Below, one piece after another: positions 57,125 to 64,000 of a stretch of DNA of 64,000 nucleotides. Below the pieces are notes generated by a model. That model was not told the DNA's origin, did not search any database, and saw only the letters and a list, made by a program, of their open reading frames with translations. Location: contig NZ_AP018724.1 of NCBI RefSeq assembly GCF_004001245.1, positions 1,418,501 to 1,482,500 on the forward strand, given 5' to 3'. The position numbers and the translations under genes are program-made. This DNA comes from Sulfurivermis fontis (lineage in GTDB: Bacteria > Pseudomonadota > Gammaproteobacteria > Thiohalomonadales > Thiohalomonadaceae). Each line of letters starts with the position of its first letter. Position 1 is the stretch's first letter.

Positions 57125-57510
57125 GCGGGTTGCCACCCCACAGCGGGAAAGCTGGCTGCATGTCTCATGGCCGCCCCGCGTCTGGATCACCTCGGAGGGT
57201 TTTCCCCGTAGTCCACAGCCCCGAAGCCCCGCGCGGGCCGATGAAATCGTGCCCAGAGCGCGGGGGCCGCGTGCAACGCGGCGGGCTTGTGGGCCCACGG
57301 GGGAAACCCGGTGCTTGCAAGGGCTCGATCTGCACGAGTCTTCACAACGTCTTTTTTTTGCTGGAGGATGGGCAAAATGACCAACCCGATTACCCTACTT
57401 ACCCCCCCTTGTTTCGAGGGGTCGCATTTGCCCCTGCTGCGCACATTGCAGGGCATGTATTTTCATACAGCAAAACAAGCAAAACCCCTGAAAATAACAG
57501 CGTTTCTCGC
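57125..57510. other. Hairpin-rich intergenic region of copy 1, possible replication origin
   Basis: No convincing complete gene. It contains the hairpin GCCGCGT-GCA-ACGCGGC (57266-57282), the palindrome GTGGGCCCAC (57289-57298), a run of eight T (57352-57359) and a GGAGG-ATG start at 57377. GC-rich hairpins near an attachment site resemble the single-strand origins of filamentous phages; this is inference. Confidence 0.45.
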
Positions 57511-58054
57511 CCTTACGAGTCTATACATTATGCGCATTTCGTGCCCGTCACGAAATCGGCGGGAGGCCAGCTCTGATGCGGTCTTCAAGCGAATTGCTGC
57601 ATCAAGGCTGGACGGGCAATTTGACCGCCCTGCGCGAGTTGCAACTGTTCGCCGGGCTCAGCAACGAGGACGCCGCCCGGCTGTGTCTGGTGTCGCCGGA
57701 AACCTACCGGCGCTGGCGCCGCGACCGCTCACCGAATCCCACTGCAGTGCGCCTGCTGGCCGTGCTGGCCGGGTACGTGCCTTGGCGCGGCTGGGATGGC
57801 TGGGAGGTCCACAGCGGGTTGCTGTTCCCTCCGGGGTACTCTCGGCACGGGGTTGCCCCGGCCGACATTCTGGCCTTGCCGTTCACCTTGCAGCTGCTGG
57901 CCGAGGTGCAGCGACAGGCCAAAATCACCCGCTCGGAACCGGCCGAGGTGCTGCCAGTCAAGGGGCGGTCCCTGTAACACCGCCCCTTAGTGCCATGGGT
58001 AGCAGTCGCCATACGCTTTGCAGGGTTATTGGGCAGGGGGTGCGTCATGGCTGA
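57377..58054 (+). CDS. Junction-spanning ORF (dubious)
   Basis: The frame starts 'MTNPITLLTPPCFEGSHLPL' with GGAGG nine bases upstream, runs through the internal dif-like site, and continues for 170 codons in the wrong frame of the HTH gene. At the right chromosomal junction the equivalent frame (58982-59170) stops after about 63 residues. The start region is plausible, the long tail is probably not. In a circular element the gene would cross the attachment site. Confidence 0.25.
   Translation: MTNPITLLTPPCFEGSHLPLLRTLQGMYFHTAKQAKPLKITAFLALTSLYIMRISCPSRNRREASSDAVFKRIAASRLDGQFDRPARVATVRRAQQRGRRPAVSGVAGNLPALAPRPLTESHCSAPAGRAGRVRALARLGWLGGPQRVAVPSGVLSARGCPGRHSGLAVHLAAAGRGAATGQNHPLGTGRGAASQGAVPVTPPLSAMGSSRHTLCRVIGQGVRHG
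57511..57538. other. Internal dif-like attachment site between the two copies
   Basis: Element arm CCTTACGAGTC (57511-57521), central TATACA (57522-57527) and XerC arm TTATGCGCATT (57528-57538). The centre and XerC arm are identical to dif; the XerD arm is not conserved. This is the form expected for the attP of the circular element. Confidence 0.88.
57576..57977 (+). CDS. HTH phage-type protein (DUF3653-like), copy 2
   Basis: Same 133-residue product as at 55994-56395, with identical protein sequence as far as I can see. It has the same GGAGG ribosome site and the same hairpin over the stop codon. Conservation of this gene while ORF2 decays in the same unit suggests this is the gene under selection, perhaps for immunity or regulation. 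Confidence 0.75.
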   Translation: MRSSSELLHQGWTGNLTALRELQLFAGLSNEDAARLCLVSPETYRRWRRDRSPNPTAVRLLAVLAGYVPWRGWDGWEVHSGLLFPPGYSRHGVAPADILALPFTLQLLAEVQRQAKITRSEPAEVLPVKGRSL

Positions 58055-58705
58055 TGCGGTCCTGAAAGTGGGCTTTCTGGAGTCCCTCGAAGCCGTCGCC
58101 CCAACCCCCGACGCGGGGCGGCAAGCGTTCCTCACCTGGTCGCTGGTGCAGTCCTTCGGCTGGGCTGAGGCGCGGCGTCGGGTGCCGTGCAGGACTTGGT
58201 ATCGCCATTTGCGGCTGCTGGCCGCTGCGGGCCTCCCTGTGCCCCTGGGCGGGCCATCACCGCCGAGGGGCCCTCTCGGGACGGCTCGGGGTGGTTCGGG
58301 GCGTCTACGCACGCTGAGGCCGCTCAACTGGTCGCTGTCTCTCCGGGCCGCCTGCTGGAACTCACTGGCCGGCGCTTCCGGGTGGTGATTCCGGAGGATG
58401 GGGCGGACGGGGCGGAAGCGACGACGGCGCCGCAGGCGGGGCCGTCGCTTCGCCTCGTCCGCCCTCGCCCTGCTCTGCCTTGGAAAAACCGCGGGCCGTT
58501 GCGTGTACCCAAGCCGGGGCATGTGATGGATCTGTGGCCTGCGGGAACGACCGGCGTCGTGGTGTCGGTGCTGTTCGATGGGGCTTGGCTGGTCGAGCTG
58601 GAGCACGACGACTGGCAGAAGTGCGAAGACTTGGAAGACCGCTATCCCCGTGTCGATGTAGCCGACTTCCTGCGTTGCACGTGGCCGCTGGAGGTGTCGG
58701 CATGA
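58047..58705 (+). pseudogene. Element ORF2, frameshifted copy
   Basis: It is identical to the copy-1 ORF2 until a C is missing near 58242-58245 (GTGCCCCTGGG versus GTGCCCCCTGGG). The first frame then stops at 58388. The remainder ('GRAITAEGPSRDGSGWFGAS' to 'DVADFLRCTWPLEVSA') continues in the next frame to 58705. Only copy 1 can make full-length product. Confidence 0.8.
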
Positions 58706-59115
58706 TCGGGCTGCCACCCCACAGCGGACGAGCGGCGGCGAGGGGGCGGGAGGCAGCGAAGCGCCCGCCCCCGCGCCGCCTTGTGTCTGGATCACCTCGG
58801 AGGGTTTTCCCCGTAGTCCACAGCCCCGAAGCCCCGCGCGGGCCGATGCAATCGTGCCCAGAGCGCGGGGGCCGCGTGCAACGCGGCGGGCTTGTGGGCC
58901 CACGGGGGAAACCCGGTGCTTGCAAGGGCTCGATCTGCACGAGTCTTCACAACGTCTTTTTTTTGCTGGAGGATGGGCAAAATGACCAACCCGATTACCC
59001 TACTTACCCCCCCTTGTTTCGAGGGGTCGCATTTGCCCCTGCTGCGCACATTGCAGGGCATGTATTTTCATACAGCAAAACAAGCAAAACCCCTGAAAAT
59101 AACAGCGTTTCGCTC
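58706..59115. other. Intergenic region of copy 2
   Basis: Counterpart of 57125-57510. It begins with a divergent patch (58728-58785) rich in GGCGGCGAGGGGGCGGG-type sequence instead of the copy-1 sequence, then becomes nearly identical, with the same hairpins and T8 run (58971-58978). Confidence 0.5.
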
Positions 59116-59143
59116 CCTTACGAGTCTATACATTATGCGCATT
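59116..59143. other. Right dif-like junction of the element array
   Basis: Element arm CCTTACGAGTC (59116-59126), central TATACA (59127-59132), XerC arm TTATGCGCATT (59133-59143), then chromosomal TCATATGAG. Joining the left XerD arm (55929) to this chromosomal side rebuilds the uninterrupted dif. Confidence 0.88.
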
Positions 59144-59240
59144 TCATATGAGCGCGGCGGGCGAGCATAACGGTCACCTCGATGCCTCAGCCCGGTACAT
59201 CTGGCTGAATCAGAAAGGAATTTCACTCCGGCGTTAATGG

Positions 59241-59269
59241 TTAGCATTGGTGCGTAATTTCTCTATAAT
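59241..59269 (+). promoter_or_regulatory. Sigma-70-type promoter of the cNMP-binding/rhodanese gene
   Basis: TTAGCA (59241-59246), a 17-base spacer and a perfect TATAAT (59264-59269). The 5' leader would be about 98 bases. The interval 59144-59240 between the element array and this promoter shows nothing recognisable. Confidence 0.55.
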
Positions 59270-59374
59270 GCCACCTTCATACTTGGCGTCGCCTGTGTCT
59301 GCAAGGGCTAGGCATTTGTTGAATGCCGGCCTGAGATTGACTTCAACCTGCCCGGAATATCCTGTAGCAACGAC

Positions 59375-60445
59375 ATGGCTGAAACCAGAACACGGGTCGA
59401 ACCCCAATACCTTCGGAATTACGTACCACTTTCCGAACTGACCCAGGACAATCTGCAGGAACTCTCACGCAGCACCTTCGTGGAGAAGCTTCCGGCCGGC
59501 CGCACGCTGTTCACGAAAGGTGATGCGGACAACCGCTCCTATTACATTCTGGGTGGCGAAATCGAGCTCGATACCGGCGACGGCACGCCGCCACGCGTAG
59601 TGGCCGGAGCAACGCCGGCCTCCCGTTTTCCACTCGACCATCACCGGCCACGCCAGGCCACCGCCAAGGCACGTACCCAGGTGTTTTACTTTCAGGTCGA
59701 TAACAACCATCTTGACCTGCTGCTGACCTGGGGACAGAACGCCGGTTACATGGTCACCGAAATCGACAACGGTGGCACAGATGTGGACGACGGCGACTGG
59801 ATGACGCACATGCTGCGTTCCAGCATCTTCCACCGCATCCCGGCCTCGAACATTCAGGCGGTATTCATGAAGATGGAGGCCCATCCAGTGAGAGCCGGTG
59901 ACGTGGTCATCAGGCAGGGCGATGAGGGTGATTACTACTATTACATCAAGCAGGGCCGTGCCGTGGTGACCCGCCTGACCAAGACCGGACAGACCATCAA
60001 GCTGGCGGAGCTGGAAGCGGGCAGCAGCTTTGGCGAGGAAGCCCTGATCTCGGATACCAAGCGCAATGCCAATGTCACCATGCTAACCGATGGCGTGCTG
60101 ATGCGACTGGCAAAGGCGGATTTCGCCTCGCTGCTCAAGGAGCCGGTACTGGAAAGCCTCAGCTACGAAGAGGCACAGAAACAGGTCGAGTCCGGTGCCG
60201 CGATCTGGCTGGATGTGCGCCTGGAGAGTGAACACAAGAATGCGGCCCTACCCGGCAGCATCAATATACCGTTGTTCATGTTGCGCCTGAAAACAGCCAG
60301 CCTCGATCGCAACAAGAAGTATATCGTCTACTGCGATACCGGCCGACGCAGTTCATCGGCTGTCTTTTTGCTCACCGAGCGCGGTTTCGATGCCTATCTG
60401 CTCAAGGGTGGCCTGATGGCCATCAAGCAGGGCATGCAGCGTTAA
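59375..60445 (+). CDS. Cyclic-nucleotide-binding and rhodanese domain protein
   Basis: A 356-residue protein. Residues about 15-105 are a degenerate cNMP-binding-like barrel ('LPAGRTLFTKGDADNRSYYI'). Residues about 145-250 are a second, better one with the phosphate-binding cassette 'FGEEALISDTKRNANV'. A rhodanese domain occupies about 260-355: 'AIWLDVRLESEHKNAALPGS' and active-site Cys in 'IVYCDTGRRSSSAVFLL'. No HTH, so it is not a Crp-type regulator. It may be a sulfur-transfer protein gated by cyclic nucleotide. An adenylate cyclase gene converges 11 bases downstream. Confidence 0.88.
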   Translation: MAETRTRVEPQYLRNYVPLSELTQDNLQELSRSTFVEKLPAGRTLFTKGDADNRSYYILGGEIELDTGDGTPPRVVAGATPASRFPLDHHRPRQATAKARTQVFYFQVDNNHLDLLLTWGQNAGYMVTEIDNGGTDVDDGDWMTHMLRSSIFHRIPASNIQAVFMKMEAHPVRAGDVVIRQGDEGDYYYYIKQGRAVVTRLTKTGQTIKLAELEAGSSFGEEALISDTKRNANVTMLTDGVLMRLAKADFASLLKEPVLESLSYEEAQKQVESGAAIWLDVRLESEHKNAALPGSINIPLFMLRLKTASLDRNKKYIVYCDTGRRSSSAVFLLTERGFDAYLLKGGLMAIKQGMQR

Positions 60446-60456
60446 CTGCCCCTCCC

Positions 60457-62679
60457 CTACTTCTCCGTGCGTTCGTAAACCCCATCCCACTCCGCCGCAG
60501 GCGGTGCGTTGCGCAGTGCTTCAATACGTTCCAGATAAAGCGCATAAACCTGGACGGCAGGATGCGCGGCATGAAGTTGTTGCCACAGACTGGCCGCATG
60601 ATCCCAGTCCTGACCGCGATAACTGGCCAGCGCCTCGTCATGCAACTGCAGTTCTGCAAGCAGTTCGCTGGATGCTTGGGCCTTGGCGCAGATGGGCTCG
60701 AAAATGTGAATTGCCTCGGCCTTGCCTTTGACACGGATCAGGTCCAGTTCGCGGAAGACATAGTTATCTGCAGCCAGGTGTCGCGTTGTCTCACCCACCA
60801 CCAGGCCGACATGATAGTACTTGGTGGTCCCTTCCAGACGTGAGGCCAGATTCACCGCGTCACCCAGCACAGTGTAGGCGCGGCGATATTCCGAGCCCAT
60901 GTCGCCGACATTCATGACACCGCTGTTGATGCCGATACCGATCTGTATTATGGGAAAGCCCGCCGCCTGGAACTCCGGCTTGAGCCGCTCCACCTCGCGC
61001 AACATCGCCAGCGCGGCGCTGATGGCATGCACGGCGTGCTGCGTGTCTTCCAGCGGCGCCCCCCAGAAGGCCATCACCATGTCGCCGACGTATTTGTCGA
61101 TGGTGCCTCGGTTGTCGAAGATGATACGCGTCATCGGTGTGAAGAAACGGTTCAGCATGGCCTTCAGTTCGTTGGCCGACAGCACCTCAGAGATGGTGGT
61201 GAAGGAACGGATGTCGGCAAACAGCACGGTCATCTCCCGACTTTCACCCTCGAAACTGTACTGCTCCGGGTTTTCACTCATTTCCTGCACCAGCTGCGGC
61301 GGTACGTACTGGCCGAACATGCCTTGCAACTGCCGCTTGCTGCGGAATTCACCGAAGAAACCATAGGCCATATTGAACATGGCGAGCACGATCACCAGCA
61401 GTAACTGCGGCGCCAGCGCGAGGATCAGTCCACCGCTGGCCCAGATCCAGAAGTTGAAGGCAACGGCTGCCGCCAGCACCGCCAGTGAAACAATGACCAG
61501 CGGCAACGGAGCCAGACGTGGGAACAGTAGCGCCAGTACGAGGCCGATGATCAGGGTCAGCAGGAAGTCAGCCCCGGTGGCCCAGGCCGGCTCCATGGGG
61601 AAAGTGTTGTCGAGGATGGCGGCGATGGTGTTGGCGTGTACCTCGACACCGGGATACACCGCTTGGATCGGTGTCGCACGCAGGTCGAACAAGCCCTGCG
61701 CCGTAGTGCCGATAAGTACGATGGCATTTTCCAGGGTCGCCGCGTTCACACGTCCGTGCAGCACATCGGTGGCGGAGACATAGGGATAGCTACCCCACAG
61801 ACCACGATAGGGAATGATCACGCGGCCTTCGCTATCGGTGGGAATGACTGTCTGTCCCAGGTGGATGGCCTCGAGAATTTCCTCACTGCCGACCATTGCG
61901 GTCTGCAGTTCCACCTCGTCGACCATCAGATATAGCCGTGCCACCTCCATACCGAGCGAGGGATAAAGGTAATCGCCATATCGTACCACGACCGGGGCGC
62001 GGCGGATGATGCCATCGGGGTCCGGTTCCAGACTGAAGAAACCGCCATGACGTGCCGCCTGCTGCAGCACATCGATGTTGCCGGTGTAACTGGCCGCAGT
62101 CGACATGGCCAGGCGCGCCACAATCTCGTGCGGCATGATGTTGAGTGGTTGAGGCAGTGTGCCGACGGCCTCCTCGCCGCGATTGTGGAAGATATAACCG
62201 AGTACCACCTCCCGGTCGGCCAGTTTCTCGGCGAAGGCAAGATTGTTGTCGAACAGCGGCAGGTAATCGCGCAACCCGCGCACCAGGGCATCGCCCTGTC
62301 CCCGCACCTCACCCAGGCGCTGCAGGACCACCTCGCCGCTGTTGCGTTCCGGTTCGGCGAAGATGATGTCGAAGCCAACCACCGCCACACCCTGTGCATA
62401 CAAGTTGTCGAGCAGTTGTCCCAGCTTGCTGCGTGGCCAGGGCCACTGCCCTTCCTGCTGCAGGCTTTTCTCGTCGATATCGACGATGACGATGCGCGGA
62501 TCGACATGGCGTCCGGGCAGCATGGCGCGCAGGCGCAGGTCGTAAACCAGGGAGTCGAGCCGCTGCATGGTCTGTTGCATCAGCGGCATATCGCTGAACT
62601 GCAGCCACAGCATGAGAAAAACCAGCAGCAGCCCGGTGACCGTGGGATAGAGTTTCTTGCGGAAGCCGCCCCGGGCCAT
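60457..62679 (-). CDS. Adenylate/guanylate cyclase with CHASE2 sensor
   Basis: A 740-residue membrane cyclase. After an N-terminal helix, a large periplasmic CHASE2 domain (about 40-335; 'PRIVIVDIDEKSLQQEGQWP') is followed by three transmembrane helices (about 345-440) and a class III cyclase domain (about 470-650). Metal-binding Asp is in 'MTVLFADIRSFTTISE' and the second in 'KYVGDMVMAFWGAPL'. The C-terminal 70 residues look TPR-like ('DEALASYRGQDWDHAASLWQ'). Substrate (ATP or GTP) is probably ATP. Confidence 0.92.
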   Translation of the reverse strand: MARGGFRKKLYPTVTGLLLVFLMLWLQFSDMPLMQQTMQRLDSLVYDLRLRAMLPGRHVDPRIVIVDIDEKSLQQEGQWPWPRSKLGQLLDNLYAQGVAVVGFDIIFAEPERNSGEVVLQRLGEVRGQGDALVRGLRDYLPLFDNNLAFAEKLADREVVLGYIFHNRGEEAVGTLPQPLNIMPHEIVARLAMSTAASYTGNIDVLQQAARHGGFFSLEPDPDGIIRRAPVVVRYGDYLYPSLGMEVARLYLMVDEVELQTAMVGSEEILEAIHLGQTVIPTDSEGRVIIPYRGLWGSYPYVSATDVLHGRVNAATLENAIVLIGTTAQGLFDLRATPIQAVYPGVEVHANTIAAILDNTFPMEPAWATGADFLLTLIIGLVLALLFPRLAPLPLVIVSLAVLAAAVAFNFWIWASGGLILALAPQLLLVIVLAMFNMAYGFFGEFRSKRQLQGMFGQYVPPQLVQEMSENPEQYSFEGESREMTVLFADIRSFTTISEVLSANELKAMLNRFFTPMTRIIFDNRGTIDKYVGDMVMAFWGAPLEDTQHAVHAISAALAMLREVERLKPEFQAAGFPIIQIGIGINSGVMNVGDMGSEYRRAYTVLGDAVNLASRLEGTTKYYHVGLVVGETTRHLAADNYVFRELDLIRVKGKAEAIHIFEPICAKAQASSELLAELQLHDEALASYRGQDWDHAASLWQQLHAAHPAVQVYALYLERIEALRNAPPAAEWDGVYERTEK

Positions 62680-62685
62680 GTTGCG

Positions 62686-63468
62686 TCAGGCCAGCCGGAA
62701 CAGGCGCCGGAAATTGGCGCTGGTCAGTTCGGCAATCTCATCCAGCGTGGTGCCACGCACGCTGGCGAGCCGTTCGGCGACATGGCGCACATAGGCCGGA
62801 TAATTGGGCTTGCCGCGATGCGGCATCGGTGCCAGATAGGGCGCATCCGTCTCCACCAGCAGGCGGTCGGACGGAACGCGTGCCGCCACCTCGCGCACCT
62901 GCACCGCATTGTTGAAGGTGATGATGCCAGAGAAAGAGATGTAAAAGCCCAGCTCCAGGGCCTGTTGTGCAGTACGCCAGTCGTCGACGAAGCAATGCAT
63001 GATGCCGCCCACCATATCCGCTCCCTCTTCCCGCAACAGACGTATGGTGTCGTCCTGGGCATCGCGGCTATGGACGATGAGCGGTTTCCCTACGGCACGG
63101 GCCGCCTGAATATGGCGGCGGAAACGGTCGTGCTGCCAGGTCAGGTCACCCTCGCTGCGGAAATAGTCGAGGCCGGTTTCACCGATACCGAGCACCTTGG
63201 GCTGCTTGGCCGCGGCCACCAACTCCTCGATGGTAGGCTCATGCCCCTCGTGATCGTTGGGATGCACGCCAACTGTGGCATAGACATGTTCGTGCTGTTG
63301 GGCCAGCGCCAGCACGGCGGGAAAGTTTTCCCAATTGATACACACGCACAGCACGTCGCTGACGCCCTGCACCGCTGCCTGCTCCAGCACATCGTTGATA
63401 CCGTCGGCATAGGGCGCGAGATCGAGGCGATCGAGATGGCAATGGGAGTCGATGAGCCGCGTGGACAT
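62686..63468 (-). CDS. tatD: TatD family metal-dependent hydrolase
   Basis: A 260-residue TIM-barrel hydrolase with DNase activity in characterised members. Metal ligands are in 'RLIDSHCHLDRLDL', 'GIGETGLDYF', 'IVHSRDAQDDTIRLL', 'GIMHCFVDD' and 'LVETDAPYLAPMPHRGK'. ATG 63468 is used; the frame extends 16 codons upstream. It follows holB and pilZ on the same strand, the standard holB-pilZ-tatD order. Confidence 0.93.
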   Translation of the reverse strand: MSTRLIDSHCHLDRLDLAPYADGINDVLEQAAVQGVSDVLCVCINWENFPAVLALAQQHEHVYATVGVHPNDHEGHEPTIEELVAAAKQPKVLGIGETGLDYFRSEGDLTWQHDRFRRHIQAARAVGKPLIVHSRDAQDDTIRLLREEGADMVGGIMHCFVDDWRTAQQALELGFYISFSGIITFNNAVQVREVAARVPSDRLLVETDAPYLAPMPHRGKPNYPAYVRHVAERLASVRGTTLDEIAELTSANFRRLFRLA

Positions 63469-63519
63469 GAAGACGTTATCGTGCTTGTAAACGTACCCCG
63501 CTGTGGCGGGGCACATCGC

Positions 63520-63879
63520 TTACATGGTGTGGGTCTGGCGATCGGATTTGAGGGCGCCGGCCAGATAGGTTTCGATTTTGTTGCGCACGTTGCCGCCGTC
63601 CTGTTCGCTGAATTGAACGCCGATGCCGGCGGCGCGGTTGCCCTGTGCACCCTTGGGGGTGATCCAGACGATCTTGCCGGCGACCGGCAGCTTTTCCTTT
63701 TCTTCCATCAAGGTAAGCAACATGAAAACCTCATCCCCCAGCGCATAATCCTTATTGGTGGGGATGAATAGGCCGCCGTTCTTGACGAACGGCATGTAGG
63801 CGGCGTACAGAGCGCTCTTGTCCTTGATGGTCAGAGACAATATGCCCTGCTTGGCTATCGGGGGTGCCTTCTGCTCCAT
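63520..63879 (-). CDS. pilZ: Type IV pilus PilZ protein
   Basis: A 119-residue protein: 'ILSLTIKDKSALYAAYMPFV', 'NGGLFIPTNKDYALGDEVFM', 'GKIVWITPKGAQGNRAAGIG'. It matches the founding PilZ of Pseudomonas/Xanthomonas pili, which is needed for pilus assembly through FimX/PilB and lacks the RxxxR c-di-GMP-binding start. It lies between holB and tatD, as in those genera. Confidence 0.92.
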   Translation of the reverse strand: MEQKAPPIAKQGILSLTIKDKSALYAAYMPFVKNGGLFIPTNKDYALGDEVFMLLTLMEEKEKLPVAGKIVWITPKGAQGNRAAGIGVQFSEQDGGNVRNKIETYLAGALKSDRQTHTM

Positions 63880-63886
63880 GGTGACC

Positions 63887-64000
63887 TTATCTCGTTGGTG
63901 CGGCGCGCTGCGCCACCGTTGCGCCCATGCCGCTCCAGCCGAGCAGCATTTCCTCCAGCAGCAACTGCACATTGGGATGGCCGCGCGCCAGACGCATGGC
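63887..64000 (-). CDS. holB: DNA polymerase III delta-prime subunit, C-terminal end (cut by window end)
   Basis: The last 37 codons of a protein ending 'MRLARGHPNVQLLLEEMLLG'. 'ANPQLLLE'-type endings are characteristic of HolB, and the position directly upstream of pilZ (seven bases) supports it. Only the clamp-loader C-terminal helix is visible. Confidence 0.75.
   Translation of the reverse strand, partial: AMRLARGHPNVQLLLEEMLLGWSGMGATVAQRAAPTR

Larger units (their letters stand above)
55940..57521 (+). mobile_element. Xer-integrated mini-element, copy 1 (1,582 bp)
   Basis: This unit runs from the central hexamer of dif to the central hexamer of the next dif-like site. It is repeated almost identically at 57522-59126. 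It carries an HTH protein gene, a second ORF and a hairpin-rich intergenic region, and no integrase, transposase, coat or complete replication gene. Structure and position match integrative elements that use host XerCD (filamentous phages and their satellites). It is too small for an inovirus, which is usually 6-8 kb, so a satellite or strongly reduced prophage is most likely. Confidence 0.82.
57522..59126 (+). mobile_element. Xer-integrated mini-element, copy 2 (1,605 bp)
   Basis: It is nearly identical to copy 1. Visible differences: one C lost in a C5 run near 58243, which frameshifts ORF2; a replaced segment after ORF2 (about 58728-58785 versus 57147-57180), 23-24 bases longer in this copy; and a few point changes, including GATGAAATCG to GATGCAATCG and CTCGCCC to CGCTCCC next to the site. 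The differences show that the tandem array is real and not a collapsed or duplicated assembly. Confidence 0.82.

Noticed and set aside
55940-57521. Element as an insertion sequence
   Set aside because: No transposase, no terminal inverted repeats and no target duplication other than the shared dif core and XerC arm.
57704-58903. Minus-strand open frame of 399 codons in element copy 2
   Set aside because: Its counterpart in copy 1 is interrupted by a frame change at the C5/C4 difference, and its composition is Arg/Pro-rich; ORF1 and ORF2 on the plus strand have ribosome sites and phage-like motifs.
55940-59126. Tandem units as an assembly artefact or ordinary duplication
   Set aside because: The copies differ by indels and a replaced patch, and both boundaries fall exactly at dif hexamers, which random duplication would not produce.
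62047-63771. Plus-strand open frame of 574 codons
   Set aside because: Antisense across the cyclase, tatD and pilZ genes; no domain pattern.

Overview
The window is GC-rich (roughly 60-65%) chromosomal DNA of a gammaproteobacterium. The evidence is the divergent nadB / rpoE-rseABC-degP block running into lepA-lepB-rnc-era-recO-pdxJ-acpS, a four-gene sdh operon with sdhE and ygfX, acnB, roxA, yebG under a LexA box, and holB-pilZ-tatD. I cannot fix the genus; a sulfur-oxidiser-like (Chromatiales-type) lineage is only an impression.

Layout. 1-24 kb: end of lysS, HDOD and YgfZ genes, sdhCDAB-sdhE-ygfX, nadB (opposite strand), then a long plus-strand run of envelope-stress, secretion, RNA-processing and cofactor genes ending in an Fe-dependent alcohol dehydrogenase, a zinc-ribbon protein and a pentapeptide-repeat protein. 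22-31 kb: minus-strand MCP chemoreceptor with two tiny upstream ORFs, M61 peptidase, secretin-domain protein, GNAT, ribosomal oxygenase RoxA and PurB. 31-36 kb: AcnB, then decayed and intact toxin-antitoxin genes (broken antitoxin, truncated ParE-like toxin, intact MntA/HepT pair), an IS remnant and REP-like repeats. 36-39 kb: DUF808 protein, an ISL3-family IS and a broken DUF4202 gene. 39-53.5 kb: mixed accessory genes, including a phospholipase-GDPD fusion, a protein with a phage-type 'EVQSDWHQ' domain, a hybrid sensor kinase, propionyl-CoA synthetase, and an orphan ATP-synthase epsilon gene beside a cytidylate-kinase-like gene. 53.8-55.9 kb: a lexA-like / Y-family polymerase / SRAP mutagenesis cassette.

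The most striking feature is at 55,929-59,143. A sequence matching the E. coli dif site (as I remember it) at 26 of 28 positions, with XerD arm, central hexamer and XerC arm, is followed by two nearly identical tandem units of 1,582 and 1,605 bp. Each unit ends in a dif-like site that keeps the hexamer and XerC arm but has a different XerD arm. This is the structure left by a circular element that integrates at dif using host XerC/XerD, as filamentous phages and their satellites do. Each unit encodes only a small HTH phage-type protein and a second protein (frameshifted in copy 2), plus a hairpin-rich intergenic region. There is no integrase, transposase or complete replication gene. I read this as a minimal Xer-exploiting satellite in tandem array. 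It also places the chromosome terminus inside this window; gene orientation and KOPS-like octamers (plus strand to the left, minus strand to the right) agree.

A second theme is a MITE-like palindromic element family (153- and 205-bp forms with about 19-bp terminal inverted repeats). It has four substantial copies, one solitary terminal palindrome and at least two fragments. Three of these begin immediately after the stop codon of a gene, and one copy is split by the ISL3 element with an 8-bp target duplication. To the right of the dif array lie a cyclic-nucleotide-binding/rhodanese protein, a CHASE2 adenylate cyclase, tatD, pilZ and the end of holB.
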